Below, in pieces: positions 29,863 through 37,468 of a stretch of DNA of 37,468 nt. This DNA is from Oscillospiraceae bacterium (GTDB taxonomy: Bacteria > Bacillota > Clostridia > Oscillospirales > Oscillospiraceae): NCBI GenBank assembly GCA_031290515.1, contig JAITNK010000153.1, positions 1-37,468 of the forward strand. Direction: 5' to 3'. Each line of letters opens with the position of its first letter. Position 1 is the stretch's first letter. The notes under the pieces are model-generated. The model was not told the DNA's origin, made no database searches, and saw nothing but the letters and a program-made list of their open reading frames with translations. The position numbers and the translations under genes are program-made.

Positions 29863-30042
29863 ATGCAAATCAGGAAACCTCTCGCAATCCTCATCGCCGT
29901 CGCCGGCTTTCTCATCGGCGCGGGCGTTGTGCTCGCGATACTCGGCGCGCTCTTCGGCGCGGTTCTCTGGGTTTTCGCGACCCTTCTGCCGATCGTCGTC
30001 GTCGCGGCGGTTTTGTACTTCCTGTTCGGCAAAAAACGATAA
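29863..30042 (+). CDS. 59-aa small hydrophobic protein inside the suf operon
   Basis: MQIRKPLAILIAVAGFLIGAGVVLAILGALFGAVLWVFATLLPIVVVAAVLYFLFGKKR*; below the ORF track cut-off; fits exactly between sufD and sufS. Confidence 0.7.
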   Translation: MQIRKPLAILIAVAGFLIGAGVVLAILGALFGAVLWVFATLLPIVVVAAVLYFLFGKKR

Positions 30043-30058
30043 CGGAAAGGCACTTTAT

Positions 30059-31270
30059 ATGTCACTAAAACACCTGTTTCCCGCGCTGGAGCGCGGCGGC
30101 GTTCACTATCTCGACTCCGCCGCGACGAGTATGCGCCCCGAGTCCGTGCTGCGCGCGATGGACGACTACTACCGCTACGATTCCGCGAACCCGCACCGCG
30201 GGCTTTACGATATGTCGCAGCGTTCGACCGCGGCTTACGACGGCTCGCGGAGCGTCGTCGCGAAATTTATCGGCGCGCTTCCGGAGGAGACGATTTTCGT
30301 CCGCAACACGTCCGAAGCCCTGAACCTCATCGCCTACTGCTTCGCGCCGTCGGTTCTCGGCGAGGGGGACAACGTCGTTATCCCGATTACGGAACATCAC
30401 TCGAACATCGTGACCTGGCAGTACGTCTGCAAAAAGCAGCTTGCGGAGCTGCGCTATCTGTACATCGACCGCGAGACGGGCGCGATACCGGACGGCGAGT
30501 TCTCTAAAATCGACGGACGCACGAAAATCGTCGCGTTCGCGCACGTCACGAACGTACTCGGCAGCGTGAATCCCGTCGAAAAGCTCGTCGCGGCGGCGAA
30601 AAAGGTCGGCGCGGCGACGGTGTGCGACATTGCGCAGAGCGTTCCGCATATGCCGGTGGACGTGCGCGCGCTCGGCGTTGACTTCGCGGCGTTCTCCGCG
30701 CACAAGATGTACGGTCCTATGGGTATCGGCGCGCTTTACGGCCGGCTGGAGCTGCTCGAAGCTATGCCTCCGTTTATGTACGGCGGCGATATGATTGAGG
30801 ACGTGCGCGAGCAGGAGACGGACTTCGCACCGCTGCCGTCGAAGTTCGAGGCGGGCACCCAAAACTGCGGAGGCGCGGTCGGTTTCGCGGCGGCGGTAAA
30901 GTTCATAGAGGAAGTCGGGTACGGCGCGATCGCGGCGAACGAAGCCGCGCTGCTCCGGAAACTTACGGAGGGGCTCCGCAAAATCCCGGGCGTGACAATC
31001 GCCTGCGACGCGGGCGCGTATGAGCGGCACGCCGCCGTGTCGTTCCTTGTGGACGGCGTGCACCCGCACGACGTTTCGACGATACTTAACGACTCGGACA
31101 TCGCGGTTCGCGCCGGAAAGCACTGCGCGCATCCGCTGCTCGATTATCTTGAAATTCCGTTCCGCTCGACGACGCGGGCGAGTCTCGGCGTTTACTCGGA
31201 CGCGGACGATATTGACGCGCTGCTTGAAGCGTTACCCAAAGTAAGGAGGATTATGGGCTATGGCGATTGA
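30059..31270 (+). CDS. sufS: Cysteine desulfurase SufS
   Basis: YLDSAATSMRPESVLRAMDDYYRYDSANPHRGLYDMSQRSTAAYDGSR, ITEHHSNIVTWQ, FSAHKMYGPMGIGALYGR, RAGKHCAHPLL. True start at 30059, not 29150. Confidence 0.96.
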   Translation: MSLKHLFPALERGGVHYLDSAATSMRPESVLRAMDDYYRYDSANPHRGLYDMSQRSTAAYDGSRSVVAKFIGALPEETIFVRNTSEALNLIAYCFAPSVLGEGDNVVIPITEHHSNIVTWQYVCKKQLAELRYLYIDRETGAIPDGEFSKIDGRTKIVAFAHVTNVLGSVNPVEKLVAAAKKVGAATVCDIAQSVPHMPVDVRALGVDFAAFSAHKMYGPMGIGALYGRLELLEAMPPFMYGGDMIEDVREQETDFAPLPSKFEAGTQNCGGAVGFAAAVKFIEEVGYGAIAANEAALLRKLTEGLRKIPGVTIACDAGAYERHAAVSFLVDGVHPHDVSTILNDSDIAVRAGKHCAHPLLDYLEIPFRSTTRASLGVYSDADDIDALLEALPKVRRIMGYGD

Positions 31271-31682
31271 GGAAATGTACACCCGGCTTATCACGGAACA
31301 TTCGCGCGACAAGCGCAACCGCCGCGAGATGCCAGAAGCGACGCACTCGCACCGCGGCGTGAACCCGTCCTGCGGGGACGAGATTACGCTCCGGCTCCGC
31401 GAGGAGGACGGCGTTATCAAAGACGCGGCGTTCACAGGCTCCGGCTGCGCGATTTCGCAGGCTTCCGCGTCGATGATGGCGGATCTGCTCACCGGGCGCA
31501 CGGCGGAGGACGCGAAACGGCTCGCGGAGCTGTTTCTCGGTATGATCCGCGGCGACGTTACGGACGAAGCGCAGCTCGAAGAGTTAGAGGAAGCAATCTC
31601 CCTGCGCGGCGTGGCGAAGATGCCGGCGCGCGTGAAGTGCGCGGTACTGCCGTGGCACACGCTTCAGGAATCACTGAAGTGA
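31260..31682 (+). CDS. sufU: Fe-S cluster scaffold SufU
   Basis: NPSCGDEITLRL, FTGSGCAISQASASMMADLLTG, RVKCAVLPWHTLQESL; overlaps sufS. Confidence 0.95.
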   Translation: MAIEEMYTRLITEHSRDKRNRREMPEATHSHRGVNPSCGDEITLRLREEDGVIKDAAFTGSGCAISQASASMMADLLTGRTAEDAKRLAELFLGMIRGDVTDEAQLEELEEAISLRGVAKMPARVKCAVLPWHTLQESLK

Positions 31683-31761
31683 TTTCCGAAGCGTGAATCC
31701 GCCCGCTCGCGATTTACTGCCGGCAGCTTGCGCGCGGAGACGCGGACGCGGTCAGCGAATA

Positions 31762-32042
31762 GCCGCCGCAGCGGCGTTCCCCGTGCGAAGCACGGAGCGC
31801 AGGGAGGGCTTCGCCCGACCAAGCGGATAGCCGCCGCAGCAGCGGCGTTCCCCGTGCGAAGCACGGAGCGCGGCGAGGGCTTCGCCCGACCAAGCGGATA
31901 GCCGCCGCCGCAACGGCGTTCCCCGTGCGAAGCACGGAGCGCGGGGAGGGCTTCGCCCGACCAAGCGAATAGCCGCCGCAGCAGCGGCGTTCCCCGTGCG
32001 AAGCACGGAGCGCGGGGAGGGCTTCGCCCGACCAAGCGAATA
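31762..32042 (+). repeat. Tandem array of four 68-71-bp units of the dispersed intergenic repeat
   Basis: Units 31762-31829, 31830-31900, 31901-31971, 31972-32042; consensus GCCGCCGCAGCAGCGGCGTTCCCCGTGCGAAGCACGGAGCGCGGGGAGGGCTTCGCCCGACCAAGCGGATA, near identical. Confidence 0.96.
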
Positions 32043-32066
32043 ATATAAAACAGGAGGTACGTTACT

Positions 32067-32606
32067 ATGTCAGAGCAAATCATTCTTCGCGGGTACACAG
32101 AGGAGAAAATCGCGCGGCAGGTGCGCGCGAACCTTACCCCTAATCCGGAGCTTTACGAGTTAAACGTGCAAATCGGCGAACTGAACTCGGAGCTTGCGAA
32201 GCTCTATCCGCCAATTCAGAGACCGGAAGGTTATCAAGATTACAATTCCATCGTCGTCGAGCCGGGTCGTCCGGACTACGGCAAATACGTCAAACGCAAC
32301 GAACTTCTCGAAAAACAGTGGGAGATTTCCGCACGGCAGCAGTCGGAGATTATCGACGCAATCAACGACGAGATTCTGAAGTACCGCGCGGAAAAAGCGA
32401 GTCAGAGGAGCAATTCGGGTCTTGACGAAATCCTTGAGCGGCTCGACGAGCTTGAAGCGCGCGTCGAGGAACTGCAAGGCACCGCCGAAAACGCGGAGAC
32501 CGCCGCCGCAGATGCGCAGAGCGCGGCGGAGAACGCGCAGTCCGCCGCAGACGACGCGCTGTCGCGGGCCGAATACCTTGAATCGCGGATTGAGGAGGCG
32601 GAGTGA
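32067..32606 (+). CDS. Coiled-coil hypothetical protein (179 aa)
   Basis: ACAGGAGGTACGTTACT-ATG; C-terminal Ala/Glu-rich heptads LDEILERLDELEARVEELQGTAENAETAAADAQSAAENAQSAADDALSRAEYLESRIEEAE; stop overlaps the next start. Confidence 0.8.
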   Translation: MSEQIILRGYTEEKIARQVRANLTPNPELYELNVQIGELNSELAKLYPPIQRPEGYQDYNSIVVEPGRPDYGKYVKRNELLEKQWEISARQQSEIIDAINDEILKYRAEKASQRSNSGLDEILERLDELEARVEELQGTAENAETAAADAQSAAENAQSAADDALSRAEYLESRIEEAE

Positions 32607-33295
32607 GCGGAGCTGCGCCTAAAAAGGCGTTGATAATAGAGGACGAGGCGAACATCGCGGAGCTTATCCGTCTCTATCTCGAAAAGGACGGTTTCGAGGT
32701 GTATACCGCCGACAACGGCGCGCGCGGAATCTCGGAAGCCGAACGCGTGCGTCCGGATATTGTCCTGCTCGACATTATGCTGCCGGTTATGGACGGGTGG
32801 GACGTGTGCCGCGAACTGCGGCTTACGTCCTCCGTGCCGATTATTATGCTTACGGCGAAAACCGGAACGCCGGACAAGGTCTCCGGGCTTGAACTGGGCG
32901 CGGACGACTATATCACGAAGCCGTTTGAGGCGCGCGAGCTTATCGCGCGGATTCACGCGGTTATGCGCCGCGCCGCCGGCGCGGAACCGGCTCCGCGCCG
33001 GCTCGAGTTCCCGGAGCTTGCAATCGATATGGATTCGTTCGAGCTTATAATCCGCGGCGCGAAAGTCGAGGCTCCGCCGAAAGAAATGGAGCTGCTGTTT
33101 CATCTCGCGTCGTCGCCGAACAGGGTTTTCACGCGGAATCAGCTGCTCGACGAAGTGTGGGGCTTCGACTATTTCGGCGACTCGCGCACGGTGGACGTGC
33201 ATATCAAGCGTCTGCGCGAAAAACTCGAGGGCGTTTCGGACAAGTGGTCGCTCAAAACCGTCTGGGGCGTGGGCTATAAGTTCGAGACACGCTGA
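32603..33295 (+). CDS. OmpR/PhoB-family response regulator
   Basis: LIIEDEANIAELIRLYLEKDGFEVYTADNG...DIVLLDIMLPVMDGWDVCRELR...IIMLTAKTGTPDKVSGLELGADDYITKPFEARELIARI + winged helix RTVDVHIKRLREKL...VWGVGYKFE. Confidence 0.96.
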   Translation: MSGAAPKKALIIEDEANIAELIRLYLEKDGFEVYTADNGARGISEAERVRPDIVLLDIMLPVMDGWDVCRELRLTSSVPIIMLTAKTGTPDKVSGLELGADDYITKPFEARELIARIHAVMRRAAGAEPAPRRLEFPELAIDMDSFELIIRGAKVEAPPKEMELLFHLASSPNRVFTRNQLLDEVWGFDYFGDSRTVDVHIKRLREKLEGVSDKWSLKTVWGVGYKFETR

Positions 33296-33300
33296 CCGCT

Positions 33301-34764
33301 ATGCTCAGAAAGACTATATATTTCAAGAACTTTATCACAACCGCCGTTATCGTCCTGCTGTCGTTCGTTATACTCGGCGGGACATTTTCGTTTTTCAGCT
33401 ACCGCTCCATACTGACCGAAAAGCGCGCCTCGATGGTCTCCGCTGCGGTCGAGACGAAGCGTTATCTCGAGACCGTCGCGTTCGACGAGTCCAATCTGTC
33501 GGGAACAGACGTGCGGCTCGAACTTTCGGCTATCGCGAACGTCTCCGGCATCGGACTCGCGCTCGCGGGGTCGAACGGCGTAATCGTGTCCTGCTCCGAC
33601 GATATTTTCACCTGCGCGCATATCGGTAAGACGGCGGGCGCGGAAGTTCTTACCGCGCTGCGGGATAACGGCGTATGGTCGGGTCCCGGAACGCTCGGCG
33701 GCGTTTATGAGTCGCGCCGCTACATCGTCGCGACGACGGTGACTACCGGCTCCGGCGGCTTCGGGTATCTGTTCGCGTCGCTCGACTATTCGCATATGGT
33801 CGAAATGTGGAAGCATTTCGTCGCGATTTTCATAATGCTCGCGCTGTTTGTGCTGCTGCTGACGTTTATCGTCTCTCTGCTCACCACGCGGCGGCAGGCG
33901 GAAAGTCTCACCGCTATGGCGAAAGCGGCTCACGCGCTGACGCACGGGGACTTCCGCGTCCGCGTCGGCGACCCCGCGTCCGCGCGCGACGACGAAATCG
34001 GCGAGCTTGAACAGGCGTTCAACGTTATGGCTGAAACGCTCGGCAGGAGCGAGGAGAACCGGAGCGAACTGCTCGCCAACGTGTCGCACGAGCTTAGAAC
34101 GCCGATGACCGTCATCTCCGGCTTTGCCGACGGACTGCTCGACGGCACGATTCCGCCGGAGTCCTCGGAGAAGTATCTGACCGCGATTTCGTCGGAGACG
34201 AAGCGGTTGTCGCGGCTTGTCCGCTCGATTCTCGACGCGGCGCGCGAGGACAGAAGCGAACAGCCGCCGGCGGCGGCGGGCTTCAACCTGACCGAAGTCG
34301 TGATACAGACGCTGCTCGGGTTGTCACAGAAAATCGACGAAAAGCATATGGACTGCGAGCCGTCCCTGCCCGAGGAACCGATCTGGGCGCAGGGCGACGC
34401 GGACTCCGTCACGCAGGTCGTGTTCAATCTGCTCGACAACGCGGTGAAATTCGCGCGCGCGGGTTCGGTGCTCCGCATCGCGCTCTGGAAGCGGGAGCAG
34501 CGCGTATTCGTCTCTGTGGAGGACGAGGGCGAGACGATTCCCGAGGACGAGATGCCGCTGATTTTCGACCGTTTCCACAAAGTTGACCGCTCGCGCGGGG
34601 TCAACAAGGACGGCGCGGGGCTGGGGCTGTACATCGTCAAGAACATACTCGACCACCTGCACGAAGATATTTTCGTAGAAAGCGCGGACGGGCGCACGAA
34701 GTTCACGTTTACGCTTAAAATCGCGCCGCCGAAACCGGAGCGCGGCGCGGGACGGCAGCCGTGA
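33301..34764 (+). CDS. Sensor histidine kinase (two TM, HAMP, HisKA, HATPase)
   Basis: LLANVSHELRTPMTVISGFADGLLDG, VVFNLLDNAVKFA, DEMPLIFDRFHKVDRSRGVNKDGAGLGLYIVKNIL. Confidence 0.96.
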   Translation: MLRKTIYFKNFITTAVIVLLSFVILGGTFSFFSYRSILTEKRASMVSAAVETKRYLETVAFDESNLSGTDVRLELSAIANVSGIGLALAGSNGVIVSCSDDIFTCAHIGKTAGAEVLTALRDNGVWSGPGTLGGVYESRRYIVATTVTTGSGGFGYLFASLDYSHMVEMWKHFVAIFIMLALFVLLLTFIVSLLTTRRQAESLTAMAKAAHALTHGDFRVRVGDPASARDDEIGELEQAFNVMAETLGRSEENRSELLANVSHELRTPMTVISGFADGLLDGTIPPESSEKYLTAISSETKRLSRLVRSILDAAREDRSEQPPAAAGFNLTEVVIQTLLGLSQKIDEKHMDCEPSLPEEPIWAQGDADSVTQVVFNLLDNAVKFARAGSVLRIALWKREQRVFVSVEDEGETIPEDEMPLIFDRFHKVDRSRGVNKDGAGLGLYIVKNILDHLHEDIFVESADGRTKFTFTLKIAPPKPERGAGRQP

Positions 34765-35918
34765 GTATACTCGACGAGCTGCGCCGCAACGCCGAATCCG
34801 GCGCGTATCCGCTTCATATGCCCGGTCACAAGCGCAACCCCGCGTTCGCGGACGGACTCCCGTTCGCGCTTGACGTTACCGAAATCGCGGGCTTCGACGA
34901 TTTGCACGATATGCGCGGCATAATCGCGGAGACCGCGGCACTCGGCGCGGAGCTTTACGGCGCGACCGCGGCGTTCCCGCTCGTCAACGGAGCGACCGGC
35001 GGGCTTCTCGCGGCGGTATCTGCGGCGGCAAAGTCCGGCGGCAGTCTTGTTTTCTCGAAATACTCGCACCGCGCGGTGTACAACGCGGCGGAGCTTGCGG
35101 GGCTTACGCCCGTAATATTCGACCCGGGCTTCGACGCGGCGACCGGACTTATCCGCGCCGCTTCCGCGGAGCTTGTGCGCGGCGCGCTGTCGGCGTGTGC
35201 GGACGCCTGCGCGGTCGTACTCACGAGTCCGACATACGAGGGCGCGGCGTCTGACGTTGCGGCGGTCGCCGACGCGGCGCACTCTTTCGGCGTGCCGCTC
35301 ATCGCCGACGCGGCGCACGGCGCGCACTTCGGCTTTTCGGACGGCTTTCCGCAAAACGCCGTGCGTCTCGGCGCGGACGCCGAGGTCGTGAGCCTGCACA
35401 AAACACTGCCGGGTATGACGCAGACCGCGCTGCTCCTCGCCGGAGACCCGCGGTACATATCCGAGGACTCGCTGCGGCGCAAGCTGTCCGTGTTCCAGAC
35501 CACAAGCCCGTCGTACATACTGCTCGCGTCGGTTGACAACTGTCTGCGGCGGCTCAGAGACCGCGCGCCCGCGCTGTTCGCGGAGTACTCGCGGACGCTG
35601 GAGCTGCTTGACGCGCGGCTTCGCGGGCTTACGCGGCTGCGGCGCGCGGTGCCGGAGGGGCTGTACGACCCGGGTAAAATCGTGATTTCGACGCTCGGCG
35701 CGGACGTTTCCGGCACGGAGCTTCACGCGCGTCTGCGCGGACGCGGCTTCGAGTGCGAGTGTTCCGGCGCAGCGCATATTCTCGCGATGACGAGCGTCTG
35801 CGACGACCGCGACGCGCTGCTGCGGTTCGCGGACGAACTGCTCGCTATCGACGCGGAACTTGCTCCGGCGGACAAAACCGCCGCGCCGATAATATCGCCG
35901 GGAGTGCCGCAAAAGTAA
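34761..35918 (+). CDS. Orn/Lys/Arg decarboxylase-like PLP enzyme (short form)
   Basis: YPLHMPGHKRNPAF, DVTEIAGFDDLHDMRGII, FPLVNGATGGLLAAVSA, IADAAHGAHFGFSDGFPQNAVRLGADAEVVSLHKTLPGMTQTALLL. Confidence 0.9.
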   Translation: MSILDELRRNAESGAYPLHMPGHKRNPAFADGLPFALDVTEIAGFDDLHDMRGIIAETAALGAELYGATAAFPLVNGATGGLLAAVSAAAKSGGSLVFSKYSHRAVYNAAELAGLTPVIFDPGFDAATGLIRAASAELVRGALSACADACAVVLTSPTYEGAASDVAAVADAAHSFGVPLIADAAHGAHFGFSDGFPQNAVRLGADAEVVSLHKTLPGMTQTALLLAGDPRYISEDSLRRKLSVFQTTSPSYILLASVDNCLRRLRDRAPALFAEYSRTLELLDARLRGLTRLRRAVPEGLYDPGKIVISTLGADVSGTELHARLRGRGFECECSGAAHILAMTSVCDDRDALLRFADELLAIDAELAPADKTAAPIISPGVPQK

Positions 35919-36003
35919 ATCAAAAGTGAATAATGTGTGAAAGCCGCGCGGAACCTCCGTTTTCGTGATATGATGTGTGATATATAAGGGTGGTGACATT
36001 TCG

Positions 36004-36411
36004 GTGATACGCAGTTTTCTGCGGAGGTTTATGCTCGGGCGGTACGGTTCGGACGCGCTGAACCTCGCGCTCATTCTGACCGCGCTCGTTTTATCGGTTG
36101 CGGCGCGGTTTATTCCCGTGCCGCTTGTCGGATATTTGCCGTATTTGCCGCTGTTTTACGCGCTGTTCCGGCTGTTTTCACGCAATATCCCGCGGCGGCG
36201 CGCGGAAAACGACCGGTTTCTCCGCGCAACCTCCGGCGTACGCCGACGCTTCGGGCGGACGCGCGCCGCGGTCCGCGACCGCAAGTTCTACCGCTATTTC
36301 TCCTGTCCCGCCTGCAAAAAGACGCTGCGCGTGCCGCGCGGCAAGGGCAAACTCGCAATCACCTGCCCGAAGTGCGGCGAACGGTTTTACCGGGACAGCG
36401 GCAGACCGTAA
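36004..36411 (+). CDS. Small membrane protein with C-terminal zinc ribbon
   Basis: Two TM segments then YFSCPACKKTLRVPRGKGKLAITCPKCGERFYRDSG (CxxC...CxxC). GTG start inferred. Confidence 0.8.
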   Translation: MIRSFLRRFMLGRYGSDALNLALILTALVLSVAARFIPVPLVGYLPYLPLFYALFRLFSRNIPRRRAENDRFLRATSGVRRRFGRTRAAVRDRKFYRYFSCPACKKTLRVPRGKGKLAITCPKCGERFYRDSGRP

Positions 36412-36419
36412 GTTTTCGC

Positions 36420-36448
36420 TTGACAACTCTCCGGCAAAATGTTACAAT
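36420..36448 (+). promoter_or_regulatory. Promoter of the LRR lipoprotein gene
   Basis: TTGACA-17 nt-TACAAT. Confidence 0.75.
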
Positions 36449-36483
36449 TTTCGCATTCTGTAATAAAACATTCGGAGGAGAAA

Positions 36484-37468
36484 ATGAAAACACAAACCGG
36501 GATCATCCCCCCCCCCCCGCATATCTGACCTTGCGCGCAGAGTTTTAGCGTTACTGCTCGCGCTGACGCTCGCCGCGTCGCTGTTCGCCTGCGCGGACGA
36601 ATCGTCCGGCGACGACGACAGCGATTCCGACCGTGATACTTCGTCAAACGGCGGGGACGACAGCGGCGATTCCGACCGCGACACTTCGTCAAACGACGAC
36701 GACAGCGAAAACGAAACCGAACCGGGCATTCCCGCAACACCGGAGCCGTCCGCAACGCCCGCGCAGCCTGCCACGATTCCGGATTACATAACAATAAAAG
36801 GCGTACAATTCAGCACAAGCCTAACGGAGCTTGACCTCAGTGATCTTGGTCTCACGAATGCCGACATAGAACCGCTGCGGAATATGACCAATCTGACAGT
36901 GCTTGAGCTCTACGAGAACCAAATCAGCGACGTATCGCGGTTGGCGGCGTTGACGAATCTGACAGAGCTGGACTTGCGCGAAAATCAAATCAGCGACGTA
37001 TCGCCGTTAGAGGCGTTGACGAATCTGAATCGTTTGTACTTGCACGGAAACCAAATCCGTGACATATCGCCGTTGGCGGCGTTGACGAATCTGAATCGTT
37101 TGGGTTTGTCCGGCAACCGAATCAGCGACGTATCGCCGTTGGCGGGGCTTACCAATCTGACAACGCTCGGTCTCCACGAGAACCGAATCAGCGACGTATC
37201 GCCGTTGGCGGCGTTGACGAATCTGAATGGTTTGACCTTAGAATGGAACCAAATCAGCGACATATCCCCGCTCGCGAGGCTTACCAAGCTGACAGAGCTC
37301 GATCTATTCCACAACCAAATCAGCGACATATCTCCGCTCGCGGGGCTTACCAATCTGACAACGCTCGGTCTCCACGAGAACCGAATCAGCGACATATCTC
37401 CGCTCGCGGGGCTTACCAATCTGAAAACTCTCTGGCTCTCAGTAAACCGAATCAGCGACATATCGCCG
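36484..37468 (+). CDS. Leucine-rich-repeat (internalin-like) lipoprotein, out of frame at a poly-C tract; partial at the window end
   Basis: GGAGGAG RBS, ATG at 36484 gives MKTQTGIIPPPPHI* with 12 C. One base fewer gives MKTQTGIIPPPRISDLARRVLALLLALTLAASLFACADESS... (lipobox LFAC) followed by Asp/Ser linker and repeats LTNLTxLxLxxNxISDISPLAG open to the window end. Not in the ORF track. Confidence 0.88.
36507..36518 (+). repeat. Homopolymeric C(12) tract
   Basis: Twelve consecutive C at 36507-36518, inside the signal-peptide coding region. Confidence 0.97.
36890..37468 (+). repeat. About nine tandem 66-bp (22-aa) LRR units
   Basis: Periodic NQISDVSPL / NRISDISPLAG; GGGGCTTACCAATCTGACAACGCTCGGTCTCCACGAGAACCGAATCAGCGAC occurs twice (about 37144 and 37342). 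Confidence 0.92.

Noticed and set aside
31762-32042. CRISPR array
   Set aside because: Units are contiguous with no unique spacers, are 68-71 bp long and have no cas genes nearby; the same unit is dispersed elsewhere.
31664-32098. Minus-strand ORFs reading RTGNAAAAA / CFARGTP repeats (also near 14059, 18513, 25270)
   Set aside because: These are translations of the GC-rich intergenic repeats, not proteins; the frames exist only because the repeat lacks stops.
33930-36074. 714-aa minus-strand ORF
   Set aside because: Antisense to the histidine kinase and decarboxylase; no recognisable domain, shadow-ORF composition.
36985-37461. 158-aa minus-strand repetitive ORF (MSLIRF...GDMSLIRF)
   Set aside because: Antisense of the LRR array; periodicity inherited from the 66-bp repeats.

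Overview
The window is a high-GC Firmicutes/Clostridia-like chromosomal segment (judged from gene content; I did no taxonomic search). Most of it is housekeeping. On the minus strand: a GLUG-like secreted protein behind a cobalamin riboswitch, tRNA-Thr(CGU), an OGG-type glycosylase, a T-box-controlled XRE-cupin-acyl-CoA synthetase fusion, a P-type ATPase, hisS-aspS, minD-mgsA and groESL. On the plus strand: hppA, pheS-pheT, a VOC protein, mnmA, nadA, a sufCBDSU operon, a two-component system with a PLP decarboxylase, and a leucine-rich-repeat lipoprotein. Several real genes are absent from the supplied ORF track: 1..1516 (-), 9471..9599 (-), 29863..30042 (+) and 36484..37468 (+). The observations most worth checking are: (1) a 12-C homopolymer in the signal peptide of the LRR lipoprotein that puts it out of frame, suggesting phase variation; (2) a family of GC-rich, multi-hairpin intergenic repeats, mostly in sense orientation just upstream of start codons, with a 4-unit tandem array at 31762-32042; (3) a T-box leader in front of a regulator/ligase fusion; (4) a structured three-way-junction leader RNA in front of the Na+-type pyrophosphatase gene; (5) a cobalamin riboswitch in front of a surface protein; (6) a MinD that ends just before its membrane-targeting helix; (7) a 42-aa ORF that looks like a free-standing sortase signal; (8) a duplicated mnmA start flanking repeat elements.
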